This document shows positions 36,961 to 44,818 of a stretch of DNA of 64,000 nucleotides, piece after piece; positions within the stretch are counted from its first letter, which is position 1, and each line of letters starts with the position of its first letter. The stretch is from contig NZ_BMXF01000002.1 in the NCBI RefSeq assembly GCF_014651615.1, positions 162,264 to 226,263 on the forward strand, written 5' to 3'. The notes under the pieces are model-generated. The model ran no database searches. It worked only from the letters and a program-made list of their open reading frames with translations, and was not told the DNA's origin. Made by a program: the position numbers and the translations under genes. This stretch comes from Persicitalea jodogahamensis (lineage in GTDB: Bacteria; Bacteroidota; Bacteroidia; Cytophagales; Spirosomataceae).

Positions 36961-37419
36961 ATGAAATCATTTCAAAACCTGGCCAGATTCCGGGAGTGCG
37001 TGGGCGAGGAAATCGGCGTCAGCCCGTGGGAAACCATCACGCAGGGGCATATCAACGATTTCGCCGATGCAACCGGCGACCACCAGTGGATTCACATCGA
37101 CCGGAAGAAAGCCGCCGCGCAGTCGCCCTACAAAACTACCATCGCCCACGGCTGGCTGACGCTGGCCCTGGCCCCCAAGCTCATGGCCGATTTGTACCGT
37201 GTCAGTTCGGTGAAGGTGGCCATCAACTACGGCGCGGATAAAGTCCGCTTCATGGCCCCGGTACCCTCGGGCAGCCGGGTGCGGATGCGGATGGTACTTC
37301 AGGAAATGACGGAGCAGGCGCCCGATGGCTTTCGCGTCGTTACCAAGTGTACTTTCGAGCTGGAAGGCCAGGAAAAGCCCGTGTGTGTGGCCGAGTTGAT
37401 TACGCTGCTCTTCGAGTGA
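36961..37419 (+). CDS. MaoC-type (R)-enoyl-CoA hydratase
   Basis: A 152-residue hot-dog-fold hydratase that adds water to or removes it from enoyl-CoA. The catalytic Asp/His lie in FADATGDHQWIHIDRKKAAA, and IAHGWLTLALAPKLM and YGADKVRFMAPVPSGSRVR follow in the family pattern. It is the last gene of the acyl-CoA dehydrogenase/kinase/MaoC set (35-base gap to the kinase), which suggests that all three handle the same hydroxyacyl-CoA substrate. A second gene (37456) after it looks like a remnant. Confidence 0.92.
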   Translation: MKSFQNLARFRECVGEEIGVSPWETITQGHINDFADATGDHQWIHIDRKKAAAQSPYKTTIAHGWLTLALAPKLMADLYRVSSVKVAINYGADKVRFMAPVPSGSRVRMRMVLQEMTEQAPDGFRVVTKCTFELEGQEKPVCVAELITLLFE

Positions 37420-37455
37420 CGGAAAACATTTTCTGCTTTTTCGTCAAATTACTCA

Positions 37456-37635
37456 ATGATGAAGAACGAAATACAGAAGCAAATTAAACACACTCAAAAC
37501 CACTGTTGGCAGCAGTTCGCCGACCAAGACGAAACCGCTCGCCTTGACCGCTTGATGGAATTGAGCTTGATCGATCAGGTACATAATTGGGGTAAAACCA
37601 ATCACATTAAGCAGCAGACGAATAGCAGAAAATCT
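37456..37635 (+). pseudogene. Small ORF, probably a truncated gene
   Basis: From ATG 37456 the frame reads MKNEIQKQIKHTQNHCWQQF and ADQDETARLDRLMELSLIDQ, a charged helical sequence that looks coded. It then runs without a stop through the terminator at 37636-37684 and on into antisense of serS up to 37860, which a real gene would not do. The natural 3' end seems lost. I do not recognise the family; a paralogue search would show whether this is a decayed copy. Confidence 0.35.
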
Positions 37636-37684
37636 AAAAGCCCCGCCTATCGAAAGAAAAATTCCTTCGATAGGCGGGGCTTTT
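37636..37684. terminator. Bidirectional terminator after serS
   Basis: A perfect 19-bp stem AAAAGCCCCGCCTATCGAA / TTCGATAGGCGGGGCTTTT with an 11-base loop, 10 bases after the serS stop (minus strand). Confidence 0.95.
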
Positions 37685-37694
37685 ACTCAAAGTG

Positions 37695-38969
37695 TTATTT
37701 AACTACCTCAAATCCACAGTACCCTGTCAGTACCTTCGGCACCCGAATGCTGCCGTCTGCTTGCTGGTTATTTTCCAGCAGAGCCGCCAGGATGCGCGGC
37801 AGGGCGAGGGCTGAGCCGTTCAGCGTGTGGAGCAACTGCGTTTTCCCTTCGGTTTTGTAGCGTAGTTTCAGGCGATTGGCCTGGTAGGTTTCAAAGTTGG
37901 ACACCGAGCTGCATTCCAGCCAACGCTCCTGCGCAGCCGACCACACCTCGAAGTCGTAGGTCAGGGCAGAGGTAAAACCCATGTCACCGCCGCACAGCCG
38001 CAAAATGCGGTAGGGGAGTTCCAGTTTTTCCAGCAGCATCTGCACGTGCGCCACCATTTCATCCAGTGCGGCGTAGGATTCTTCCGGTTTGGTGATTTGT
38101 ACGATTTCCACTTTGTCGAACTGGTGCAGGCGGTTGAGCCCACGTACGTGTGCGCCCCAACTCCCAGCCTCGCGGCGGAAGCATTGGGTATGGCCAACGT
38201 TCTTGACGGGTAGTTCGCTTTCCTGCAAAATGACATCGCGGTATAAATTCGTGATCGGTACTTCGGCGGTCGGAATCAGGTATAAATCCTCGTTGGTAAC
38301 GTGGTACATCTGGCCTTCCTTGTCGGGTAGTTGGCCCGTCCCGAAGCCCGAATCAGCGTTGACCAGCAACGGTGGCTGGATTTCGAGGTAGCCCGCAGCG
38401 GCCGCTTCGTTCAGGAAAAACGAAATCATGGCGCGTTGCAATCGCGCGCCCTGACCTTTGTACACCGGAAAGCCCGCGCCCGTGATTTTGTTTCCCAAAT
38501 CAAAATCGACGATGTCCAGCTTTTTGATCAAGTCCCAATGCGGTAGCGCGTCGGACGGCAACGTGGGCTTCTCACCATGTTCCAGCACCGTTACGTTATC
38601 GTCGGCAGTGCGGCCCGCCGGGACACTCTCGTGCGGCAGGTTGGGTAGTTTGACCAACTCATTGTGCAGTTCGGCTTCGGCTTTCTTGAGTTGCTCGTCC
38701 AGTTCTTTGGAGCGTTCCTTCAGCGTGGCGGTCTCGACTTTGGCCGCTTCGGCCTCCGCCTTCTTGCCCTGCTTCATCAGTCCTCCGATTTCCTTCGCTT
38801 TGGCGTTGGACTCGGTAAGTACCCGGTCGAGTTCGCCCTGCGTTTCGCGGCGCAAACGATCGAGTTTTATGATGAGTTCTACGGCGTCTTCGGCGTCTGA
38901 GAAATATCTTTTCTGCAATCCGGCGATGGTCGCTTCCTTATTCTCGCGGATGAAGGTAGTTTGTAGCAT
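37695..38969 (-). CDS. serS: Seryl-tRNA synthetase
   Basis: Charges tRNA-Ser with serine in the cytoplasm. A 424-residue class II synthetase: the N-terminal coiled-coil tRNA-binding arm (about 30-105, LDRVLTESNAKAKEIGGLMK and ATLKERSKELDEQLKKAEAE) is followed by the catalytic domain with motif 2 TQCFRREAGSWGAHVRGLNR, TYDFEVWSAAQERWLECSSV and motif 3 LNGSALALPRILAALLENNQ. Start ATG 38969 (MLQTTFIRENKEATIAGLQK). It lies just after (27 bases) the aspartokinase gene and ends at a strong bidirectional terminator. Confidence 0.97.
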   Translation of the reverse strand: MLQTTFIRENKEATIAGLQKRYFSDAEDAVELIIKLDRLRRETQGELDRVLTESNAKAKEIGGLMKQGKKAEAEAAKVETATLKERSKELDEQLKKAEAELHNELVKLPNLPHESVPAGRTADDNVTVLEHGEKPTLPSDALPHWDLIKKLDIVDFDLGNKITGAGFPVYKGQGARLQRAMISFFLNEAAAAGYLEIQPPLLVNADSGFGTGQLPDKEGQMYHVTNEDLYLIPTAEVPITNLYRDVILQESELPVKNVGHTQCFRREAGSWGAHVRGLNRLHQFDKVEIVQITKPEESYAALDEMVAHVQMLLEKLELPYRILRLCGGDMGFTSALTYDFEVWSAAQERWLECSSVSNFETYQANRLKLRYKTEGKTQLLHTLNGSALALPRILAALLENNQQADGSIRVPKVLTGYCGFEVVK

Positions 38970-38996
38970 TGGGGTAGTTTTTAATTCTGGCTTTTA

Positions 38997-40355
38997 TCAA
39001 GGAGCCGTGAAAATATCCTTCATCGCATCCTCATAATAGAAAAGCCGCTCGTTCAGGGCATTCAGCGCCCGGTCTTTCAGGCTGGAATGAATCAGAATCG
39101 AAAGGTTGTGTTCCGAAGCACCGTAGGAAATCATGCGCAGCGGAATGTCTTTCAAGGCTTCCAGTACCTTGATGGCGATGCCTTCCTTATCGGCGCTGAA
39201 ATTACCCACGATGCAGACAATCGTCTGGTCGCGATCATGCTCTTCGAGGTCGGCAATTTCGCGTAGTTCGGCGGTGATGGCGTCCAGGTGCTCGTTGTTG
39301 TCGATCGTAACCGACACCGACACTTCCGACGTGGTCACCATGTCCACCGGGGTTTTATATTTTTCAAAAATCTCGAACACCCGCCGCAGGAAACCGTAGG
39401 CATTCAGCATCCGGGTCGAGTGAACGTAGATCGCCGTAATGTTGTCTTTGGCGGCGATGGCCTTGATCTCGCGGTCGCTGCTGCTGGTGGCGATGAGCGT
39501 GCCGGGGGCGTCGGGCTGCATGGTGTTTTTCAGCCGCACGGGCACGCCACGCATTTTGGCGGGCGTAATGGTACTTGGGTGCAGAATTTTGGCTCCGAAA
39601 TAGGCCAGCTCTGCTGCTTCCTCAAATGTCAGTTCCCGAATCGGGAAAGTACGCTTCACAATGCGCGGGTCGTTGTTGTGCATCCCGTCGATATCGGTCC
39701 AAATCTGGATTTCTTCCGCCCGAATCGCCCCGCCGATCAGTGAAGCCGTGTAGTCTGAGCCGCCGCGTTTCAGGTTATCTACCTCGCCGCGCGGATTGCG
39801 GCAAATGAATCCTTGTGTGATAATCAACTGCTTGTCAGGATGCTGATCAAGAATAGTTGTCAACCGTTCTTCGATCAGAGCCAGTTCGGGTTCGCCTTCG
39901 GCGTCGATGCGCATGAATTCCAGGGCGGGCAGCAGGATGGAGTTCTCGCCCTGCTCTTCCAGATACGCCTCGAACATCTGGGTACTCAGCAACTCGCCCT
40001 CGGCTACCAATTCTTTCTCCCGCTTGGCGGTGAATGGCTTGATATTGATCAGCGAACGAATAAATGAAAACTCATTCTTTACAATCTCTTGCCCCTTGGC
40101 CAGCCCGGCCTCAGTACTATACAGCTCCTTGACAAAAACGTCATAATGATCCCGCAAAGCCTTGATCTTCTCAACCGCCTCACTATCCTGATTCGCCTTG
40201 GCCGACTCGCCGATTGAAATCAGCGCGTTGGTTGTGCCAGACAAGGCCGACAATACTACGATCTTACGCGAATTGTCCGAAGTAATCAAATCGCGGATGG
40301 AGTGCATCCGCTCGGGCTTCCCGACTGAGGTTCCCCCAAATTTCCAAACTTGCAT
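38997..40355 (-). CDS. lysC: Aspartate kinase
   Basis: Phosphorylates aspartate, the first step to lysine, threonine and methionine. The 452-residue protein has the KFGGTSVGKPERMHSIRDLI start, IWTDIDGMHNNDPRIVKRTF, and EAAELAYFGAKILHPSTITP in the catalytic domain. Two ACT domains follow, IKAIAAKDNITAIYVHSTRM then TIVCIVGNFSADKEGIAIKV, which bind feedback effectors (lysine or threonine). It is monofunctional, with no homoserine dehydrogenase. Upstream (40377-40401) is a tandem repeat region; downstream it is 27 bases from serS. Confidence 0.95.
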   Translation of the reverse strand: MQVWKFGGTSVGKPERMHSIRDLITSDNSRKIVVLSALSGTTNALISIGESAKANQDSEAVEKIKALRDHYDVFVKELYSTEAGLAKGQEIVKNEFSFIRSLINIKPFTAKREKELVAEGELLSTQMFEAYLEEQGENSILLPALEFMRIDAEGEPELALIEERLTTILDQHPDKQLIITQGFICRNPRGEVDNLKRGGSDYTASLIGGAIRAEEIQIWTDIDGMHNNDPRIVKRTFPIRELTFEEAAELAYFGAKILHPSTITPAKMRGVPVRLKNTMQPDAPGTLIATSSSDREIKAIAAKDNITAIYVHSTRMLNAYGFLRRVFEIFEKYKTPVDMVTTSEVSVSVTIDNNEHLDAITAELREIADLEEHDRDQTIVCIVGNFSADKEGIAIKVLEALKDIPLRMISYGASEHNLSILIHSSLKDRALNALNERLFYYEDAMKDIFTAP

Positions 40356-40376
40356 TTCTTTTGACTGTTTTTTCTG

Positions 40377-40401
40377 GGTTAATGGTCAGAAGGTTAATGG
40401 T
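40377..40401. repeat. Two direct copies of GGTTAATGGT
   Basis: The decamer GGTTAATGGT at 40377-40386 repeats at 40392-40401, a 15-base period, in the gap between ribH and the aspartokinase start. It looks like one of the short tandem repeats that recur in gaps of this window. Confidence 0.5.
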
Positions 40402-40489
40402 AAAACGGGGGTGCCCCATGGCGCGTTCTTGGATTCAACTTAAACCTCTGATGCTAAACCCTTGACCGTTTGTACTATTAATCCTTAAC

Positions 40490-40966
40490 CTAAAATTTTA
40501 ACATCTTGATTGACGTTATCGCGGCTTCGTCGCCTTTGTTGCCGTGAATTCCGCCCGCGCGGTCAAGGGCCTGTTGCTGGTTGTTCGGCGTCAGTACGCC
40601 AAAAATGACGGGCTTATCGTATTTCAGGCTGACCTGCGTCAGGCCATGCGCCACGGCGTTGTTAATGTAGTCGTTATGCTTGGTTTCACCCTGAATCACG
40701 CAGCCGAGGGCAATGACCGCGTCCACGTTTTCCTTTTGGGCAAAAACCTGGGAACCATAACTCAGTTCGTAGCTGCCCGGCACGTTGGCGCGGATGATGT
40801 TTTCGGGAATCGCCCCGTATTGCAGCAGCGTCTGATACGCGCCTTCGAACAATTTTTCCGTGACCTCATGATTCCACTCCGCGACGACGATGGCAAAAGT
40901 TTTCGCGCTGATGTCAGGCAGGTCGTCGGTGGCAAACTCACTTAAATTCTTGTGGGCAGTTGACAT
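40490..40966 (-). CDS. ribH: 6,7-Dimethyl-8-ribityllumazine synthase
   Basis: Condenses 5-amino-6-ribitylamino-uracil with 3,4-dihydroxybutanone 4-phosphate, the penultimate step of riboflavin synthesis. A 158-residue protein with the family's VVAEWNHEVTEKLFEGAYQT and NVPGSYELSYGSQVFAQKEN, and VIQGETKHNDYINNAVAHGL containing the catalytic His. The C-terminus has IFGVLTPNNQQQALDRAGGI. Other rib genes are not in the window. Start ATG 40966 (MSTAHKNLSE); it follows the TPR gene on the same strand, after a terminator. Confidence 0.96.
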   Translation of the reverse strand: MSTAHKNLSEFATDDLPDISAKTFAIVVAEWNHEVTEKLFEGAYQTLLQYGAIPENIIRANVPGSYELSYGSQVFAQKENVDAVIALGCVIQGETKHNDYINNAVAHGLTQVSLKYDKPVIFGVLTPNNQQQALDRAGGIHGNKGDEAAITSIKMLKF

Positions 40967-41043
40967 GTTTGGAAGGCTGGATTTTGAATTCTTGGTTCGA
41001 CACTTCTACCATCCGCAAACTTTGCGGCTTAACAGAGACACAA

Positions 41044-41079
41044 AAAAAGGATAAAACCGGTGTCGGCTTTATCCTTTTT
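41044..41079 (-). terminator. Terminator after the TPR protein gene
   Basis: Stem AAAAAGGATAAA / TTTATCCTTTTT with a 12-base loop, 21 bases after the stop of the TPR gene. Confidence 0.85.
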
Positions 41080-41100
41080 CAGGAAGGCAATGGTAGTCCA

Positions 41101-41802
41101 TTACTCGCCGACTTCTCCTTCAAGGAGTCCTTTGTATTTCTTTGCGTTGGTTACCTCTGCCGACAAAGGATACTCTTCGATGATTTTTCCGTAGGAAGCG
41201 ATGGCATCTTTAGGCTGTTTAGCCTTTTCCTGCGCGATGCCTAACTTCATCAGATAAACGGGCGTGAAGAACTCGTTCGATTTATAATCCGCCGCCTTTT
41301 TGTAATAGCTGATAGCTTCTTCGGGCTGATTCTTTTCCATATAGGCATCGCCAGTCAATGCATAAGCACGACCCTGCACCAGCAGATCCGATGAACTAAA
41401 TGATTTCAAATGATCGATAGCATCATCGAATTTTCCTTGCTTTATCAGAGCAATACCCGCGTAAAGATGGGCAAGATTAGATGCGTCAGTTCCGGGGTAG
41501 TTGTCTGCAATTGCCAGCAAGCCTTCGTTACCTCCGCTGCCGTTCAGAGCCTGACTCAGCGAGTCGTTCTCCATGGCATACACAACATTTGACAAGGCGC
41601 TCTGTGCCGTGCTCTCCTGGCTGTCAATATAAAAACGGTAAGCCGCGAAGGCCAGCACGATTGCCACAATAGCAATGGCTACGCCGATGAGGGCTTTTTT
41701 GTACTTGATAAAAAAGATTTCGGCCCGGCTGATCTGACTCGCCAATGCCTCCGGGCTTTCGATAATATCAATCCCCGAATCGGCCGTATTTTTCTTGCTC
41801 AT
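41101..41802 (-). CDS. Membrane-anchored TPR protein (YfgM-like)
   Basis: A 233-residue protein with one N-terminal transmembrane helix (KALIGVAIAIVAIVLAFAAY) and a C-terminal region of TPR-like helices (SNLAHLYAGIALIKQGKFDD, GRAYALTGDAYMEKNQPEEA, KLGIAQEKAKQPKDAIASYG). This arrangement resembles YfgM, the periplasmic partner of SecYEG/PpiD that hands proteins to chaperones; the role is inferred. Start ATG 41802 (MSKKNTADSGIDIIE) is preferred over a longer frame. It is followed by a terminator and precedes ribH. Confidence 0.8.
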   Translation of the reverse strand: MSKKNTADSGIDIIESPEALASQISRAEIFFIKYKKALIGVAIAIVAIVLAFAAYRFYIDSQESTAQSALSNVVYAMENDSLSQALNGSGGNEGLLAIADNYPGTDASNLAHLYAGIALIKQGKFDDAIDHLKSFSSSDLLVQGRAYALTGDAYMEKNQPEEAISYYKKAADYKSNEFFTPVYLMKLGIAQEKAKQPKDAIASYGKIIEEYPLSAEVTNAKKYKGLLEGEVGE

Positions 41803-41950
41803 GCGTATTTGTTCAATTTTGGAACGCAAAGGTATGAGTTTATTTGTTTATTTGTCTAGTCATATCATTGATTTTTTAGATAGCGAACTAACTCTGCTTC
41901 AAACAGAACAGCTAACTAAATACCTCAATGACTAGACGTCTGAACAAAAT

Positions 41951-43006
41951 CTACTCCATAATAAACGGGTAGTCCTCATCCGCATAAACGTCGGTATACG
42001 CTTCCTTGGGGTCGGGAAAGTCAGACTCATCGGCAAATTTCACAGACTCGGCGACAGTCTCCTTGATTTGCTTGTCGATGGCGTCCAGCTCTTCTTCCGT
42101 GGCGAACTCATGTTTCAGGATCACCTGCTTCACGTTCTCGATCGGGTCACGGAGCTTGTACTCCTCCACTTCCTCTTTAGTGCGGTATTTCTGCGGGTCC
42201 GACATGGAGTGGCCCCGGTAGCGGTAGGTGCGGAATTCGAGGTAGGTTGGCCCCTCGCCCTTGCGGGCACGTTCGGCGGCGCGACTCACGGCTTCGTGAA
42301 TAGCCTCCACGTTCATACCGTCTACGGGCTCGGAAGGAATATCGTAAGCTTCGCCCAAGGTGTAGAGCTCAGTCACATTGGAGCTGCGCCCTACGGAAGT
42401 ACCCATTGCGTAGCCGTTGTTCTCCACCACAAAAATCACGGGTAATTTCCAGGTCATCGCCATGTTCAAAGCCTCGTGGAATGCGCCCTGCCGCACGGCT
42501 CCATCGCCGAAAAAGCAGATGCAGACGTTGCCCGTCTCATTGTATTTTTCGGCAAAGGCAATACCCGCGCCCAACGGAATCTGCGCGCCTACGATACCAT
42601 GGCCGCCCATGAAGTTGCGCTCTTTATCAAATATGTGCATCGAACCGCCCTTCCCCTTGGTCGTGCCGGTTTCCTTCCCGAAAAGCTCGGCCATAATGGC
42701 GTTCGGGCTGGTGCCCAGCGCCAGCGGCATGCCATGGTCACGGTAGGCGGTGATGTACTTGTCGTCAGGCGTGAGGGCTGTGGCAGTTCCCGACGAGCAG
42801 GCCTCCTGTCCAATATATAAATGACAGAATCCCCGGATTTTCTGCTGGCCGTAGAGTTGCCCCGCCTTTTCCTCAAAGCGGCGCTGAAGCAGCATATTCT
42901 CATACCAGAACATATAGCGCTCCTTGGGATGCTGCAATTTCTGAGCAGCTTCTTTTTTTGGGGCTTCCTTCTTGGCGGGGGCTTTCTTTTCTTTTGCGGT
43001 GGCCAT
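41951..43006 (-). CDS. pdhA: Pyruvate dehydrogenase E1 component, alpha subunit
   Basis: The thiamine-diphosphate-dependent subunit that decarboxylates pyruvate to feed acetyl-CoA. 351 residues, starting with an unusual Lys/Ala-rich tail (MATAKEKKAPAKKEAPKKEA) of about 22 residues, then the E1-alpha core GFCHLYIGQEACSSGTATAL, GGSMHIFDKERNFMGGHGIV, the thiamine motif CFFGDGAVRQGAFHEALNMA and TYRYRGHSMSDPQKYRTKEE, where the loop carries phosphorylation-type Ser positions. The E1-beta and E2 genes are not adjacent, so the complex is encoded elsewhere. Upstream of its start is a 14-base tandem repeat. Confidence 0.95.
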   Translation of the reverse strand: MATAKEKKAPAKKEAPKKEAAQKLQHPKERYMFWYENMLLQRRFEEKAGQLYGQQKIRGFCHLYIGQEACSSGTATALTPDDKYITAYRDHGMPLALGTSPNAIMAELFGKETGTTKGKGGSMHIFDKERNFMGGHGIVGAQIPLGAGIAFAEKYNETGNVCICFFGDGAVRQGAFHEALNMAMTWKLPVIFVVENNGYAMGTSVGRSSNVTELYTLGEAYDIPSEPVDGMNVEAIHEAVSRAAERARKGEGPTYLEFRTYRYRGHSMSDPQKYRTKEEVEEYKLRDPIENVKQVILKHEFATEEELDAIDKQIKETVAESVKFADESDFPDPKEAYTDVYADEDYPFIME

Positions 43007-43016
43007 TTATTTCAAT

Positions 43017-43044
43017 GATGAATTATGAGTGATGAATTATGAGT
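43017..43044. repeat. Tandem 14-mer upstream of pdhA
   Basis: GATGAATTATGAGT is repeated exactly, 43017-43030 and 43031-43044, right next to the pdhA start on the other strand. Similar degenerate TTATGAG units occur upstream of xylA (about 1250-1275) and the thiolase (about 26743-26762). Confidence 0.65.
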
Positions 43045-43172
43045 TGGGACGCTCTACTTATGATCCAGGAACTTTACATCTTTGTGATTGTTGGGTTTAG
43101 AACCCTGATTCGGGCGTTTTTTGCGCCACTCGAACTGCGAAAGTAGCAATAAACTCACTAACAAAGAAAGGC

Positions 43173-44258
43173 ATGTGGCTCGAAAAACTTCACCTTACAT
43201 ATTTCAAAAGCTACGAAGAGGGAAGTTTTACGTTCGGCGAGCGGGTCAATTGCCTCGTGGGCGAGAATGGCAGCGGCAAAACCAACCTGCTGGACGCGAT
43301 CTACTTTTTAGCGCTTACCAAAAGCGCCTTTCAAAATCAGGATGCCCTCAGCATCCGGCATGAGGCCGATTTTTTCGTGCTGGACGGCATTTTTCATCAG
43401 GATGAAAAGCGTGTTCAAATCACGTGTAGTCTGCCACGTGGACAGCGCAAGGTAATGATGTCGGACAAGAAAGCCTACGACCGATTCAGCGACCACATCG
43501 GCCGGTTCCCGGTGGTGCTGATCGCCCCGGACGATACGGATCTCGTTCGCGAGGGCAGCGAACTGCGGCGGCGGTTTTTCGATGGCGTACTTTCGCAGCT
43601 TGATCCTCGCTATCTCGAGGATTTTCTGCAATACAATAAAATCCTGAATCAGCGGAACGGTCTGCTCAAGCTTTTCGCCGAGCGAAACTACCTGGACGTG
43701 GACCTGCTCGAAACTTACAATGACCCGTTGATCGCGCTCAATCTCCGCCTTCATGCGCAGCGTCAGGCATTCATGGAGCGGTTTCTTCCCTTATTTAAAA
43801 AGTATTACGCCTTTTTGAGCAGTGAAAAGGAAAGCGTTGCGGTAATTTACGAAAGCGAGGTGGCGACCGACAACTTTCCTGCTGAGTTTCGCACGCACCG
43901 CTCCCGCGATCTGCACGCGCAACGTACCGTCAGGGGTATCCATAAAGATGACTACGTTTTTGAAATCGATGGGGTAGTTCTGAAAAAATTCGGCTCGCAA
44001 GGGCAGCAGAAATCTTTTGTGATTGCCCTCAAACTAGCGCAGTACGAACTTCTCGCCGCCGAAAAAGAAACCAAACCCATTCTGCTGCTTGACGACATTT
44101 TTGACAAACTCGACGACAAGCGCATCCACAAACTCATCGAACTCATCGACGACGGCTCACTCGGCCAGGTATTCATCACCGATGCACGACCCGAACGCTC
44201 CCGGCGTATTCTGGAAAGTATCAAAGCCGACGTAAGGTTCTTTCCCATCGGCAACTGA
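43173..44258 (+). CDS. recF: DNA replication and repair protein RecF
   Basis: A 361-residue SMC-like ATPase that loads RecA at gaps with RecO and RecR. Walker A is VGENGSGKTNLLDAIYFLAL (residues 30-37 around GENGSGKT), the signature motif lies in KFGSQGQQKSFVIALKLAQY, and Walker B is KPILLLDDIFDKLDDKRIHK, followed by VFITDARPERSRRILES. The start ATG 43173 gives the family N-terminus MWLEKLHLTYFKSYEEGSF. It is a single gene here, not in the dnaA-dnaN cluster. Confidence 0.96.
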   Translation: MWLEKLHLTYFKSYEEGSFTFGERVNCLVGENGSGKTNLLDAIYFLALTKSAFQNQDALSIRHEADFFVLDGIFHQDEKRVQITCSLPRGQRKVMMSDKKAYDRFSDHIGRFPVVLIAPDDTDLVREGSELRRRFFDGVLSQLDPRYLEDFLQYNKILNQRNGLLKLFAERNYLDVDLLETYNDPLIALNLRLHAQRQAFMERFLPLFKKYYAFLSSEKESVAVIYESEVATDNFPAEFRTHRSRDLHAQRTVRGIHKDDYVFEIDGVVLKKFGSQGQQKSFVIALKLAQYELLAAEKETKPILLLDDIFDKLDDKRIHKLIELIDDGSLGQVFITDARPERSRRILESIKADVRFFPIGN

Positions 44259-44310
44259 TCAATTCTAAGTGCCTATATTTCAAGGATTATAATATTCCGA
44301 TTGATTGAAG

Positions 44311-44326
44311 TACGAAAAAATTCGTA
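44311..44326. promoter_or_regulatory. BlaI-type operator 1
   Basis: TACGAAAAAATTCGTA, fitting TACGAA-N4-TTCGTA. It lies 122 bases before the blaI-like start, upstream of the predicted -33 box. Confidence 0.65.
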
Positions 44327-44333
44327 TGCAAAG

Positions 44334-44365
44334 TTTGTATCTACGAATTTTTTCGTACACCTTTG
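44334..44365 (+). promoter_or_regulatory. Candidate promoter of the BlaI/M56 operon
   Basis: TTTG at 44334-44337 and CACCTTTG (close to TAnnTTTG) at 44358-44365, with 20 bases between. Operator 2 occupies the spacer and operator 3 begins right after the -7 box, so bound repressor would block RNA polymerase. Confidence 0.45.
44342..44357. promoter_or_regulatory. BlaI-type operator 2
   Basis: TACGAATTTTTTCGTA, the same TACGAA-N4-TTCGTA pattern, inside the spacer of the predicted promoter. Confidence 0.7.
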
Positions 44366-44366
44366 T

Positions 44367-44382
44367 TACGAAGATCTTCGTA
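44367..44382. promoter_or_regulatory. BlaI-type operator 3
   Basis: TACGAAGATCTTCGTA, a perfect 16-base palindrome of the same pattern, at the expected transcription start. Confidence 0.72.
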
Positions 44383-44432
44383 CTTATACATATCACCGCT
44401 GCTACCTAAGCCGCTCAATATATTAGAACCCA

Positions 44433-44816
44433 ATGCCTAGCAACCCATCAAAACCCACGGATTCCGAATTAGAAATCCTGTCATTCCTCTGGCAGCACGG
44501 CCCAAGTACTGTCCGGCAAGTCCATGATTTCCTGGCCAAAACCAAAGAGGCGGGGTACACGACGACTCTGAAACTCATGCAAATCATGCAGGAAAAAGGG
44601 TTGCTTAGCCGTACGGAAGAGGGGCGGTCGCACATTTACACCGCGCAGGTGAGCGAAGAAGAAACCCAGCAATCGCTCCTGGGACGCTTCGTGGAAACCG
44701 CCTTTCGCGGCTCGGCGGCGCAGTTGGTAATGCAGGCTCTGGGCACTCACCAGACCTCCGCCGAAGAGCTAGACGAGATCCGACAACTATTAGACAACCT
44801 TGAAAACAACCGTTAG
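44433..44816 (+). CDS. BlaI/MecI/CopY-family transcriptional repressor
   Basis: A 127-residue winged-helix repressor. The fold is visible as LTDSELEIL-type start (SKPTDSELEILSFLWQHGPS), then TVRQVHDFLAKTKEAGYTTT for the recognition helix, LKLMQIMQEKGLLSRTEEGR and the wing SHIYTAQVSEEETQQSLLGR. The C-terminal dimerisation helices end at LDEIRQLLDNLENNR. Its stop is 2 bases before the ATG of the M56 peptidase gene, the classic blaI-blaR1 arrangement. Three identical palindromes upstream are probably its own operators, so it should repress itself and the sensor gene. Confidence 0.93.
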   Translation: MPSNPSKPTDSELEILSFLWQHGPSTVRQVHDFLAKTKEAGYTTTLKLMQIMQEKGLLSRTEEGRSHIYTAQVSEEETQQSLLGRFVETAFRGSAAQLVMQALGTHQTSAEELDEIRQLLDNLENNR

Positions 44817-44818
44817 CC

